Positions 51,951 through 62,812 of a stretch of DNA of 64,000 nucleotides are shown here, in pieces. The stretch comes from Doryteuthis pealeii (taxonomy: Eukaryota; Mollusca; Cephalopoda; Myopsida; Loliginidae), in contig CM042145.1 of NCBI GenBank assembly GCA_023376005.1, positions 16,531,022 to 16,595,021 of the forward strand, given 5' to 3'. A program made the position numbers and the translations under genes. The notes under the pieces are model-generated. The model ran no database searches, had not been told where the DNA came from, and saw only the letters and a list, made by a program, of their open reading frames with translations. How positions within the stretch are numbered: position 1 is the first letter of the stretch; every line of letters starts with the position of its first letter.

Positions 51951-52084
51951 TTTTATAAAATTTGAATTATCATTCATTGAAAAAAAAAAAAAACACTTAA
52001 AAATATCACCTGAGATAATATCCCAAAGAAACATAGAAAATTATTATTTTACGATTTTCATTTAAATGACTAAAAGTAAGTAAA

Positions 52085-52332
52085 AGTAAAGTCGTCGAGG
52101 AGGCCTAAAGTCGGTATCAGCCAGACAGCGAGGGAGTCTATCCCCTTTTCATTAGCGCTAGACCAAGGAGATTGTTTTTAGTGTCTGAGGCGGAGCGCCA
52201 CACCTACCATCAGCTCCTCATTTTGCCGCACAGATCCCTGTGCTACTCATACGCTGAGTTGGCGAGGGCCGGTATCGAGCCAGGAACCTTGAGGTACCCA
52301 GCCAAACACTCTACTACCGACTGAGCTAAGAG
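52085..52332 (-). mobile_element. SINE S2, full length
   Basis: Minus strand TTAGCTCAGTCGGTAGTAG head to GGCCTCCTCGACGACTTTAC. Confidence 0.8.
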
Positions 52333-52387
52333 CCAAATTCCTGTTACTTTCCCTCATCAGCCCAGAAAACATGATTTATGTATGAGC

Positions 52388-53195
52388 ACTTGACTGTAGA
52401 AAATTACTTAGATGATTGATGGACGTATGATAATTTTGGATACTAAACTATGAGATTGCTTTAATATGACCTCTTAAATTACCTTATATACTTGCAAATG
52501 GGTTGCTTTTTTTTTTTTACCAAAAATTCCACCAAAATCAGAGGTGCAACAAAATATCCATTCGATATAAATGTAAAACAGAACTACTTTCATTTTTATT
52601 TATCATTAAGTTGCAACGACCAGCAATTGCAATGATCGAAATGCATACAATCTGCATTTGAAAGTTTTTGAAGGTTTTCATATACACAAAATATATATAT
52701 ATATCAAAGATTCCTACTGACTCATTGCTTTAAACTGACCTGATGTTACTGACTTTCACACCTTTTTTTTTTTTTACCCAGGTTCATTTACAATTATAGT
52801 ACTAAGAATTGCAACCCTTATTTCTATATATAAACCAATATGAACACAATGCTTCAAGCAAATTATAAAACAATTTTAATTATTTCTATTTAATAATAAT
52901 CACTTGTTTGCAAATGAATATATCATATCACCATATATACTCATGGATAGGTCACACTTTTTTAAATACCACCAAAATCAGTGGTGCAACCTATCCAATA
53001 TAAATCTAAAACAGCACTATAATTTTTATCTATCATTAAATTGCAATGATGTGAGATGTGTACAATATGCATTTGAAAGCTTTTGAAGGTTTTCATATAC
53101 ACAAAATATATATATCAAAGATTACTACTGACTCATTGCTTTAAACTGACTTGATGTTGCTGACTGTTATGTTTTTTTACCCAGGCTCATCACTT
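52388..53195. repeat. Direct duplication of about 240 bp units
   Basis: CCACCAAAATCAG.GGTGCAAC to GACTCATTGCTTTAAACTGA and a T-tract plus ACCCAGG occurs at 52525-52790 and 52965-53190. The left flank (GTAGAAAATTACTTAGATGA) recurs at 54820-54890, where a hAT MITE has been inserted. Confidence 0.7.
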
Positions 53196-53203
53196 ATTCA
53201 TGG

Positions 53204-53503
53204 TTTTTTCTCACATCAGAAACCATTATCTTAATGCAAACAATATGAAAGATCTATTTGAAAAGTCAACATAGAAGACATTCTGTCCTTTTTGAGGGAA
53301 ATAAAATTATACCATAGAATATAGACATGAACCTAATCAATACCATACAACATAATCCCCAATGATGCTCACACATTGTTAAAACCAATTACTACAAAAG
53401 TGTAAATACAGATACGCAACATAGATTACTTCCTAACCATTTGGCATGACCTAACCCCAGACGGGTTGATATGTCATTAAAATCAACCAACCAACCAACC
53501 AAC
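53204..53503 (+). mobile_element. LINE 3' end sharing its tail with S3a
   Basis: Plus-strand copy of 49501-49799. A coding-like start (MKDLFEKS, then IEDILSFLREIKLY-like codons, frameshifted) is followed by 3' UTR and GGGTTGATATGTCATTAAAA plus CCAA repeats. The tail is about 75% identical by eye to S3a tails. Confidence 0.55.
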
Positions 53504-53765
53504 TAGGCTCATTTATGTTTATATTACTAAGAAACACAATCTTTATTTTTATATATTTACTTTATGCATCACAGTTTATGGCAAAGTGTTCTAGATCGAA
53601 TATTTGTAAGCAAAATCTTGAAACAAAAGGTGAATATTTAATAAGTTTTATCTTAGAATAGGTTGTGCAACTAGCCAGATTATAATTTGACCTATCTGTG
53701 GGTCAACTCCAAATATCCATTTTGACAACCACAAAAGGTCATTTGCAGTGGTGTGCAGTAATATG

Positions 53766-54029
53766 GGACCATATGACCTTTAGGAACCCTTTTTTGATCT
53801 CGATTAAGAAAGGACATGTTTTTCATTTACACTGTCAATATCCGGTTGTTTTAACAGACGATTTCTAGATTTAAAAAAAAATTATAAAACTAACCCTAAC
53901 CCTAACCTTAACCCTAACCCTAACCCCTAACCCTACCCCTAACAAACAACCGGATATTGATAGTGTAAATGAAAAACATGTCCTTTCTTAATCGAGATCA
54001 AAAAGGAGTGCCTAAAGGTAATATGGTCC
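53766..54029. mobile_element. Foldback element with telomere-like core, copy 3 (longest core)
   Basis: Ends GGACCATATGACCTTTAGG and its inverse. The core is about nine CCCTAA-type units (53887-53944). Perfect 8-bp duplication GTAATATG (53758-53765, 54030-54037). 264 bp. Confidence 0.85.
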
Positions 54030-54316
54030 GTAATATGAATCTTTTTTTCGGGGAGTATGATGAAATTTGTTTGGCTTGAAAAATATTGCATCATAGATGA
54101 TTGAATCCTATTTTTATCAGACCCAGACACTATTGTCACAACTGATGATTAGTTGTCATAGGGCCATTATCTGCAATGGACGTTACTCCAAGGAAGTGTA
54201 CAAAAATTGTAATGCTGTATGAACTCATTGTTAAGCCTTATAGAGAGATCACGCATATAATAACAATAACAGAATTATTCATTTTTGCTTCAATTAATTT
54301 GCACAAGGGTGTAGAA

Positions 54317-54819
54317 CAGGGTTTCTCAAAGGGGTCTACATAAACCCCCTGGGGTCTATACAACAACTCGGGGTGGTTGTAAGTATTAGGGGTCTACAAG
54401 GTGTCTATGGAAACTACTAAGCTTTCTTAGTAATTAGAAGAAATTAATTCTACAAGAATCCTGGAAAACATGCTCATGTTGATATATTTTCAAAAGTTTA
54501 AGCCCAATATTCATGAACTTATCAAAAGTCATCAGTCTCACCAATCACATTAGGAAATGTGCTTCCTTGGTAAATTATTAAGTTAGTATTAAATATTTGC
54601 AGCTTTTTTTTTTTACATGTTATGCTTACTTTACTGTTTATTTTACGGTTATTTTACAATGAACAGTTTTACATAAACATGTGTGCTGAATTCATTAATT
54701 ATATAATTGGCTTCAACAAAACAACTGCAAGATGGACTGGGGTATATAAGGAGGGGGTTCATGATAGGTCAATCAAATTTTTGTTGGGGTCTACGGACTT
54801 AAAAGTTTCAGAAGCCCTG
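54317..54819. mobile_element. hAT-type MITE, complete
   Basis: Termini CAGGGTTTCTCAAAGGGGTC and, inverted, CAGGGCTTCTGAAAC. 8-bp duplications GTGTAGAA (54309-54316) and GTCTAGAA (54820-54827). 503 bp, no transposase. A paralogous site without it is at 52388-52420. A second, truncated copy is at 62023-62398. Confidence 0.85.
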
Positions 54820-54829
54820 GTCTAGAAGA

Positions 54830-55255
54830 TTACCCAGATGATTGATGAATGTATGATAATTTTGGATGTTAAACTATGAGATTACTTTGATATGATCTTT
54901 GTAAGCATAATTACATTTCTCAGGGGAACTTTGGGGCTCAACTGAAAATTAATTTTTCACAAAATATGTAACACCATAGGGAAACACGAAAGGTAATTAC
55001 CTCCCATGTCTGCCAATAGCCACCAGGTGGCATGATTAACATAGCATATAGAGAAGATATGGCAAAGTTAAATCATTTTATCACTCTTCCTGCATTAACA
55101 GAAGGAACAATATACCAGTTGCATTCCTGTCCATACCAAATGACTCATAAATGCATAAGATACATGGGCATTGCCTATGTATCTTATTCATTTATGAGTC
55201 TTTGTTCCCATGGGTCTTATATGCCATGGATCATATATACATATGGGTCTTATAT
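54830..55255. other. Stretch without recognised genes; CTCF-like motif at 55020
   Basis: Flank duplicate of 52.4 kb at its start. CCACCAGGTGGCAT at 55020-55033 fits 13 of 14 positions of the CTCF consensus. No supported coding. Confidence 0.3.
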
Positions 55256-55257
55256 AA

Positions 55258-55958
55258 CATCACATATGGTTCTTGATATCTTTTTTATCTTTATCTTATT
55301 TCTATATTTTTTATTAGTTTTTCAATCTAATTTATTTTTGCCTATTTTTTTGTTCCTTTGTTTCCTTCTTTATTTTTTGTTATATTTTTTATTATTTATT
55401 TTTTTGCCTTTTTAAAAAAATCCTTCTCATCCATTCTTCTTTTTTTTTTTCTTTTTTTCTTTTTTTCTTTCCCTTTTTCCATTTTTTCTTTTTTCATTCT
55501 TTTCTTTCCCTTTTTCATTCCTTTTTTTTGTTCCCGTTTTCCATTATTTTTTCTTTCCCTTTTTTATTCTGTTTTTTCTTTCCTCCTTTCCAATCCTTTT
55601 TCCTCTTTTTTCATTCTTTTTTTCTTTCCTTTTTTTCTATTCATTTTTTTCTCTCTTTCCTTTTTTCCATTCTTTTTTCTTTCCCTTTCCATTCTCTTTT
55701 CTTTCATTTTTCATTCTTTTTTTCTTTCATTTTTCCATTCTTTTTTTCTTTTTTCCATTCTTTTTTCTTTCATTTTTCATTCTTTTTTTCATTTCATTCT
55801 TTTTTTCTTTTTCATTCTTTTTTTTCTTTCATTTTTCCATTCTTTTTTTCTTTTTTCCATTCTTTTTTTCTTTCCCCTTTCCATTCTTTTTTTTAATTTT
55901 TTCCCCTTTTCACTATTTTTCTTTTTTTTCTTTCCCTCTTTCCATTCTTTTTAGACAC
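55258..55958. repeat. 700-bp polypyrimidine tract
   Basis: Almost only T and C on the plus strand, built from TTTTTCTTTC-CATTC variants (about 25-35 bp quasi-units with CCATTC). The long Phe/Ser/Leu frames it produces are artefacts of composition. Confidence 0.9.
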
Positions 55959-56149
55959 CAAATTACATCACGCATAATTACACACACTTGACTTTAATAA
56001 CAATTATCAAAATTTAAACAAAGGAAATGTCATCCAAATTTAGAAGTTGGGTCAATATCCACATTTTCAATTTTATAACAAATAATTCAGGTTAACAGCA
56101 CTGTAATGGTAAACCAAAGCCAGGCTTTATTAGATCTTCTTTTTCCGAT

Positions 56150-56362
56150 GTAGGTATCATTGGGGAATGAGAAAAGTTTTGTTAGCATCCCATCTATGGG
56201 TTAAATAAAATCATTTTGAAATTATCACATTCCTATGCAAAAAAAATACTCTTAAGAAACAACACAAAAAATGTTGATAGGAATGTATAATGAATGGGAT
56301 TCCCCAACCTCTAGGCACAAAATAACCCTAGATAGGTTGACATGCCATTAAAATCAATCAAC
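56150..56362 (+). mobile_element. S3a 3' half
   Basis: CATCTATGGGTTAAATAA, ACAACACAAAAAATGTT, TAGGTTGACATGCCATTAAA, TCAA tail. Confidence 0.65.
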
Positions 56363-56389
56363 ATCAGATGTAAGTTGTTAAAATGTTGG

Positions 56390-56520
56390 TGGAGTGGCCT
56401 ATTATCAGTATCAGCTGGAAGCGAGGGAGTCTATCCCCTTTTTTCGCTAGTGCTAGACCAGGGAGATTGTCATTGCTGAGATGGAGCACCACCCTTACCA
56501 TCACACCTTACCGTACAAAT
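56390..56520 (-). mobile_element. SINE S2, 3' half
   Basis: GGAGTGGCCTATTATCAGTA to CACCTTACCGTACAAATC. Lies back to back with the expanded S2 at 56555. Confidence 0.65.
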
Positions 56521-56554
56521 CAGATTATATGAAATATGATTATATGAAATATGA

Positions 56555-57235
56555 AATTGTCAGATTCTCAGTTGGTAGAGCACCCACCTAGGAATCGCAA
56601 TGTTCCTAGTTTGATACCGGTCCCCGCCAACTCTTTGCAGTAAAGTGAGGAGCTGATGGTAAGTGTGGTGCTCCATATCATCAAAAACAATCTCCCTGGT
56701 CTAGCGCTAGCAAAAAGGGGATAGACCTCCTGGACTTACCGGTCCCTGCCAACTCAGCACATGAGTAGCACAGATTGAGTAATCTGATCTTTGCAGTAAA
56801 GTGGGGAGCTGATGGTAAGTGTGGTGCTCCATATCATGAAAAACAATCTCCCTGGTCTAGCGCTAGCAAAAAAGGGATAGACCTCCTGGACTTACCAGTC
56901 CCTGCCAACTCAGCACATGAGTAGCACAGATTGAGTAATCTGATCTTTGCAGTAAAGTGGGGAGCTGATGGTAAGTGTGGTGCTCCATATCATCAAAAAC
57001 AATCTCCCTGGTCTAGCGCTAGCAAAAAGGGGATAGACCTCCTGGACTTACCGGTCCCTGCCAACTCAGCACATGAGTAGCACAGATTGAGTAATCTGAT
57101 CTTTGCAGTAAAGTGGGGAGCTGATGGTAAGTGTGGTGCTCCATATCATCAAAAATAATCTCCCTGGTTTAGCGCTAGCAAAAAGGAGATAGACTTCCAC
57201 GCTGTTTGGCTGATACCAACAATAGGCCGCTCTGT
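56555..57235 (+). mobile_element. SINE S2 with amplified 156-bp internal unit
   Basis: Head TCAGTTGGTAGAGCACCC, B box TTTGATACCGG. The body segment from ACCTCCTGGACTTACC is repeated at 56725, 56881 and 57037 (exact 156-bp period). End GATACCAACAATAGGCCGCT. Each unit spans the AACTCAGCACATGAGTAGC to GCTAGCAAAAAGGGGATAG body. Confidence 0.85.
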
Positions 57236-57324
57236 CAAATTTAATTTTTTATAATTCTCTTGATATTTTTCTCATTGTTAACCTTCCCTGCACTAATTAA
57301 ATTTTTGTACACCAACATGCAGAT

Positions 57325-57425
57325 ACAGATGGTTGGTTGTTTTGTTTTACGGCATATCAGCCCTTTTCGGGTCATTTAATGCCGAACCAAGTCATTTTTC
57401 ATAAACAAAGAATACAGGTTGCTTA
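57325..57425 (-). mobile_element. S3b tail fragment
   Basis: GGTTGGTTGTTTTGTTTTAC, GGCATATCAGCCCTTTTCGG, TCATTTAATGCCGAACC. Confidence 0.6.
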
Positions 57426-57499
57426 TACCTGCATAACTAATTTGTTAAATTGGATTATTTGGATTATTCGGACTATTGTCCTCATCTTTATCATTATCC

Positions 57500-57543
57500 T
57501 CACAAAGTTTCGGCTGATGTGCCCTCCAGCCTTCTTCAGGTAT
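57500..57543 (-). ncRNA. Hammerhead-like motif, degraded
   Basis: Minus strand TAC, CTGAAGA, A, GGCTG..CAGCC stem II, GAAACTTTGTG. Stem III and the cleavage site are eroded. Confidence 0.35.
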
Positions 57544-57895
57544 TTCTTGTTGGAAACCTTATCAAACTCGGTAACCTTCTATTTGAACTTGCGAACCTTC
57601 TTGTCAAACTCCAGAGGCTTCATGTCATAATTGGGAGCCTTCACAGAACTTCGAACCGAACCGTTTATTCAATCCACCCGGGGTAGACTGTTCTCATTCT
57701 GTTAACCATGGCCGGGTACAAGAGTTAAGCTTTGTTAATTATTCTATGTTACTATAACCCTTGGCCAGGATTGAACCTGCAGCCCACAGAGATGACTGTT
57801 ACTTTGAACTGTATTAACTCTACACCTATATCTGTTGCGCCATGTGCCCAATTGGATTATTTGGATTATTTTCCTCATTCTTCATTCTTATCTAC

Positions 57896-57942
57896 ACAAC
57901 GTTTCGGCCAATGTACCTTCCAGCCTTCTTCATGTATTTCTT
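57896..57942 (-). ncRNA. Hammerhead-like motif, core mutated
   Basis: Second unit of the dimer: the core reads ATGAAGA in place of CTGAAGA; GAAACGTTGTGT is kept. Confidence 0.3.
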
Positions 57943-58069
57943 GTCAGACTTGTGAAACTTCTCAAACTCGGAAACCTTCTCTTTGAACTCACTAACCTTC
58001 TTGCCAAACTCGATTATGACATTGAAAGCTCCTGAGTTCGAGTTCAGAATTATCAAAGTACAAATCAAA

Positions 58070-58960
58070 GAAATTACCTTCCACCATCTTACTTTGATTC
58101 TGAAATCGAAGTTTCACTCTTGTTCTAAATTTAGAAAGACATCCCACAAAGCTGGTGATATAACATTGTTATATACCCTACCTATGAACATTATTTGGTA
58201 TGTCCCAATCCTCATAAATACGAGAGTATTATACTGACTGAGTAGTCTGTTACCACTAGCAGTGGTTTACTTTTTTTTCACGCTGCTGGCAAGTATTGCA
58301 TTTTGTTAATATTATAAAGATTCCATTTCATTTCCAACCTCCATTTTGGTTATTTCTCATTTAGTTACCTTTGTTAGGTTACAACATAAATACCTTGACT
58401 TACTAGCACTCCAACTTACAGGTTTTCCAAATTTTATGAACTGTAACTTGATTTTGTTGTGAGTTAAAATTTGAGGTACAATCAAGCTTCAGATATGATC
58501 ATGTTAATAATCATATGCAAATGAGTTTTCATAACCACTTTCTATTGGTCAGTAAAAATGAAATGTGTATAGAAAGGTGGAGAATTCTGCATCACATGAT
58601 TAAAAAGAATTTAACTTGATTTCTGTATCTTGAGTGCACAGGCACGGAGCCATTTATGCTTGGTTCTTGTACAGTAAAAGTTAATCTTGAGTTTTTAAAT
58701 AAATACTTCTTAGACTTTATAATCTCGAAACATTTTTAATTATAAGAAGACATCCATAGAAAACGTGTGTATTCCTTTCCTTCTTTTTATTCAACAAGAT
58801 TTAAAATTTAAAACAGCTTTTTATTTTTATTTTTAGTCTGCATTGCTGCATGGATAAGTGTGGAATAGATTTTCTAATACACACCTCATTTTTTGCTTTT
58901 CTTTTTTCCTTCTTGTAAGAACATGAGATTTAATCGTCTTTAGAAAGCGCTAAGTTAAGT
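58070..58960. other. Stretch without recognised genes
   Basis: An octamer ATGCAAAT near 58513 and an inverted CCAAT near 58546 precede AAATAAATAC near 58700. This could be a lone LTR or promoter but has no second copy here. Confidence 0.25.
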
Positions 58961-58974
58961 TTGAAATCTTCATT

Positions 58975-59190
58975 CTTAGCCATCACACTCTTCAGTATAA
59001 AGAAAATGACTCAACATAATCGAGAGATATTTTCAAAGAAAATCAGAACAAATGTCACACACACACATACACACACACACACATACATACACACACATAC
59101 AAAGGGACTGCTGGGACATTCTGAGTTTGTGGTGACAAGGATTTGGCCTCAAAACGTTGCCTAGCCTAGGCTTTGCTAGTGGCAAAGATG
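58975..59190 (+). repeat. Repeat V with CA microsatellite, copy 1
   Basis: TCAACATAATCGAGAGATAT, CA array (59055-59100), GGCCTCAAAACGTTGCCTAG. Second copy at 60170-60415 with a longer CA array. Confidence 0.7.
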
Positions 59191-59332
59191 TTTGAGTTTG
59201 AGTTTTGCTTAATGGCATATCAAACTCTGTGGGGTCATTTAATGCCAGGGCAAAGATGTGGTCTTTTTTGGTTGGATATATATATATGTATATTATAATT
59301 GTGATAAAAATTTTGGTCTTTTTTGGTTGGAT

Positions 59333-59380
<48 letters not shown>
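59333..59380. repeat. TA microsatellite
   Basis: About 23 TA units, directly left of the element W dimer. Confidence 0.9.
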
Positions 59381-59384
<4 letters not shown>

Positions 59385-59395
59385 AATATATTTTA

Positions 59396-60128
59396 AACCG
59401 TCAAGCGATTTGGCCCCGAAACGGTTTGCACACTTTCTCTTCTGATGAGCCTATTTCAGTTGTAAACATCGTTTGTTTTTTCATTATATCTTATTCATAC
59501 TGTCGGATTAATTTCCATTTTATTTTCACATACTTGTCCATGAAAAAACTTTACATTTGAATGTTTACCCCTTTTCGATGATATCCATTAACACCACGGA
59601 TTTACCTATAAAAGTGGGCTACTTATTTTACAGTTGGATTGTATTACAATAATTTTGATATTCTGTATACACTTTTTATACATATTTTACACTTTTCTAT
59701 AACTTTACATCAGACTTTTTTGAGTCTTATTTCATTACTATAATGCTTCTGATTATTTTCAAAATTAAAAATGAGATTCATTTTGTTTTTAAATAAAATT
59801 CATTTTATTTTTAAATAAAATTCATATTATTTTTAATACAGACAGCACAATATTTTTTTTTTTTTTTGATTAATTCCAACATTTGACTAGCGTTCTGTTT
59901 TTACTAACGGTCTTTTTTCCCGTCTTATTTTTGTTGATGACCGAGCCACGTGCGGTTGATACATTATAATGCAATAGGGTCCTCATATTAGTTGAGGATG
60001 GGCCGGGTGTTGCTTTTTAAACCGTCAAGAGATTTGGCCCCAAAACGGTTTGCACACTTTCTCTTCTGATGAGCCTATTTCAGTTGTAAAACATCGTTTG
60101 TTTTTTCATTATATCTTATTCATATATA
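59396..60128 (+). mobile_element. Element W, direct dimer with 623-bp period
   Basis: TTTGGCCCCGAAACGGTTTG at 59410 and TTTGGCCCCAAAACGGTTTG at 60033, each followed by CTTCTGATGAGCCTATTTC. One full unit and one short partial unit. Related to 34247-35130. TA arrays abut both ends. Confidence 0.65.
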
Positions 60129-60169
60129 TATATATATACATATTATAATTGTGATAAAAATTTTTATTC

Positions 60170-60248
60170 TTAGCTATCACTTGCTTCAGTATAATGAAAA
60201 CACCTCAACATAATCGAGAGATATTTTCTTAGAAAATCAGAACAGTTG

Positions 60249-60304
<56 letters not shown>

Positions 60305-60415
60305 ACACACACACACACACACACATGGAGGTACTGCTGTGATAAACTGAGTTAGTGGTGATGATGATTTGGCCTCAAAACCTTGCCTAGCCCTAGATTT
60401 GCTAGCAGCCAATAA
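60170..60415 (+). repeat. Repeat V with CA microsatellite, copy 2
   Basis: CA array at about 60250-60328. Flanks match 58975-59190. Confidence 0.75.
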
Positions 60416-60450
60416 ATGTTTTTTTTGGGGGGTAGGATATATATATATAT

Positions 60451-60580
60451 AAGGTGTGTCATAAAAGTATCGAGGTTGAAGCTGTATTTACCAAGATAGA
60501 AATCAACAATGAATGGAACATTAATTTTTTTAGAATACAAGGTGTGTCAAAAGGTATAAAAAATGAGTTTTTCATTTTTA
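60451..60580. mobile_element. Two mariner-type terminal stubs
   Basis: AAGGTGTGTCATAAAAGTAT at 60451 and AAGGTGTGTCAAAAGGTATA at 60539 are the same type of end in direct orientation. No transposase between them. Confidence 0.4.
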
Positions 60581-60678
60581 TATTAGTCATGCATGCTTCT
60601 TATAAGCAGTTTGACACATAAACATTGACTGAAACTAGTGAAGGAAGGACAAAATATCATATATACTGACTTTTTGGA

Positions 60679-61052
60679 CGTACGTTTTGTAATGGTTCGA
60701 GTCGTGGGAAATGAACTGGTCGACCCAAGTTCAAATCCAGGACAAGGCTATTTGCGTTTCACATAGCGCTAATGCCCTTAAGAAATGTATGCCTCTAACT
60801 ATTCTCTCTCCTGTTATGAGTTCAAATCCTGGACGTGGTAATTGCATTTCACTTAGCGCTAATACCCTTGGGAAAGGTATAAATCCTACTCTCCCTCCAG
60901 CTATGGGTAAATAGTAGGGCAAACTGGTCTCTTTAACCTTGTTATGCCAACTAGTCTAGCTGAAAGAAAACTCTGAATTCAAACCTGTTAAACTCTGATT
61001 AAGGAATTGACCTTGGGTCACATCCTGATCGTGCGGAGACGTTGGTAAATAC
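60679..61052 (+). mobile_element. SINE S1 with duplicated head-middle segment
   Basis: GAGTTCAAATCC-like B box and the CATTTCAC.TAGCGCTAAT segment both occur twice (60728/60819 and 60756/60845). The rest of the S1 body follows to GGTAAATACAATA. Probably a SINE inserted into or recombined with another SINE. Confidence 0.7.
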
Positions 61053-61219
61053 AATATAATATGGATCAAGTCACTAATAAGCACCTCGGCAGCTAGCTGT
61101 TAAGTGTTGAAAAATATTTGTCAACTTCTGAAAAAATAGCAAAACTTCTGAATCATTAAAGTACTACATGAGTACCAGAGATTATGGTGTTTTAAACCAC
61201 GAATGGTGACAGACAAGTC

Positions 61220-61572
61220 AAAAGAATAAAACAAACACAAACTTAGAATGGGAATAGACATGTATTACTGGCATACATAACAGTGGTTGCAAACTTTTGT
61301 TTGTCTGCTGAATGTTATACATAGAATAATAAACCACTTAGCTGAAATCCTGAGGTAGGGGAATTATCAAAGTCCCTTGCTATGGCTAGTCTGGTCATTC
61401 AGAAAGATATGAGAGAGGTTCTTTTTTGACGTCTGACTTCGGTGCTGGTCAATCAGAAAGAGGAAGAATTTGCCTCTTTGGCTTTGCCGCCAAAGTATAC
61501 CTGGCCCGTGATTGGTTGGTTCGATAGAGAGGCTCGTAGACAAGGACGATAACCCCCACCTCAGATTTCTTT
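61220..61572. mobile_element. Repeat Y, copy 2
   Basis: Second copy of 21840-22198: AGCTGAAATCCTGAGGTAGG, GGCTTTGCCGCCAAAGTATA, GTGATTGGTTGGTTCGATAG. Confidence 0.55.
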
Positions 61573-62022
61573 ACAAGATCTCAATTGGATTCCTATTCTG
61601 ATTAAATAAAAACTATTTTAATATAAAAAACGTGTGTTTCATTTAAAGTAGGTATACCCAAAAATTCGGCTGCTATTCATTTTAAAAACAAATTAAAATT
61701 AATTAAATCGATTATTTATGGTCAGATTATTGTCTAAGTCGAAAAGTAGTAGTATAAATCAGAAGTGCAACTCCACCCTCTATGTGGGTGTACTTATGCA
61801 ACTCCATCCTCTATGGGGTTTTTTTTTTTGTGGGGGGGGGTTATTTTTAAAAATTCAGGTTCTGGATTTAATTGGGGTGATACTGATGTTGTTTGCTTGT
61901 TCTTTTATTGTTGTTTTTTTTTGGTTTTTTTAACCCTTGCTTTCCCCTTTCTGATACAACATCCCACCTATTTCTCCTGCTCTTTTTGTTTTTTTCTCTC
62001 TTGCATGTATTTATATTTAGAC

Positions 62023-62398
62023 CAGAGGGTCTCAAACTTTTAAGTCCGTAGACCCCAACAAAAATTGGATTGACCTATCATGGACCCCCCGCCTCCTTAT
62101 ATACCCCAGTCCACCTTGCAGTTGTTTTGTTGCAACCAATTATGTAATTAATGAATTCTGCACAAATGTTTATGTAAAATAACCGTTAAGTAATAAGTAA
62201 AGTAAGCATAACATGTAAAAAAGAGCTGCAAATATTTAATATTAACTTAATAAGTTACCAAGAAAGCAAATTTCCTAATGTGATGGGTGAAGCCGATGAC
62301 TTTTCATAAGTTCATGAATATTTGACTTAAACTTTTGAAAATATATCAACATGAGCACATTCTCCAGGATTCTTGTGGAATTAATTTTTTCTAATTAC
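62023..62398. mobile_element. hAT-type MITE, truncated
   Basis: Begins CAGAGGGTCTCAAACTTTTA and runs in reverse orientation along 54440-54819. Lost its other end at the junction with a half foldback element. Confidence 0.75.
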
Positions 62399-62500
62399 TA
62401 AAATCGTCTGTTAACAAACAACCGGAAGTTGACGATGAAAAGCGAAACCTGTCCTTTTGAATCTAGCAAATAGCTGGGGTGCTTATTGGTTACTTGGTCC
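62399..62500. mobile_element. Half of a telomere-core foldback element
   Basis: ATCGTCTGTTAACAAACAAC to GGTTACTTGGTCC matches one arm of the 18.4-kb copy. The other arm and the TTAGGG core are missing. Confidence 0.7.
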
Positions 62501-62812
62501 ATTTAACTTTTTATAACAAGATTTTAAGGTAACAACTATGAAAAATGCCTATTTTGGGGTAAAAAAGATTTTCTGTATATCAGCTAATATGAAAAATGCT
62601 GAGGTAGAACATACTACTCAGTGTTTTTCTTTTTTCTTCCCTCACCATTTCAAGCTAACTGTAAATACATTTCAATAGTTTCTTAGAAATGAATTACACA
62701 GGATAGGTTACAAGGTAGGAGTTAGACAGCTTTAGTTGGGACCCATAAATTTTCCCGGGGACTCATTCAAAACAAATATGTGCATCCCAGAACGCACTAA
62801 ATCAAAAAACTA

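Larger units (their letters stand above)
57449..58060 (-). mobile_element. Hammerhead-type direct dimer, 402-bp period
   Basis: ATTGGATTATTTGGATTA starts at 57449 and 57851. Each unit carries TTTCGGC..GCC.TCCAGCCTTCTTCA, the reverse of the CTGAAGA..GCCGAAAC motif at 15.4-15.6 kb. The spacer contains a tRNA-like segment on the minus strand (B-box-like GGTTCAATCC near 57771). One full and one partial unit. No coding. Confidence 0.55.

Noticed and set aside
53880..53945. Chromosome end or telomere fusion
   Set aside because: The CCCTAA array is about nine units, lies inside a foldback element with target duplications, and recurs at two other loci.
55358..55954. Frame of about 198 codons rich in Phe, Ser and Leu
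   Set aside because: Produced by the polypyrimidine tract; no domain, biased composition in all three frames.
59410..59450. Hammerhead in element W (GAAAC followed by CTGATGAG)
   Set aside because: Only 18 nt separate the boxes in the wrong order, so stems I and III cannot form. Kept only as an oddity in findings.
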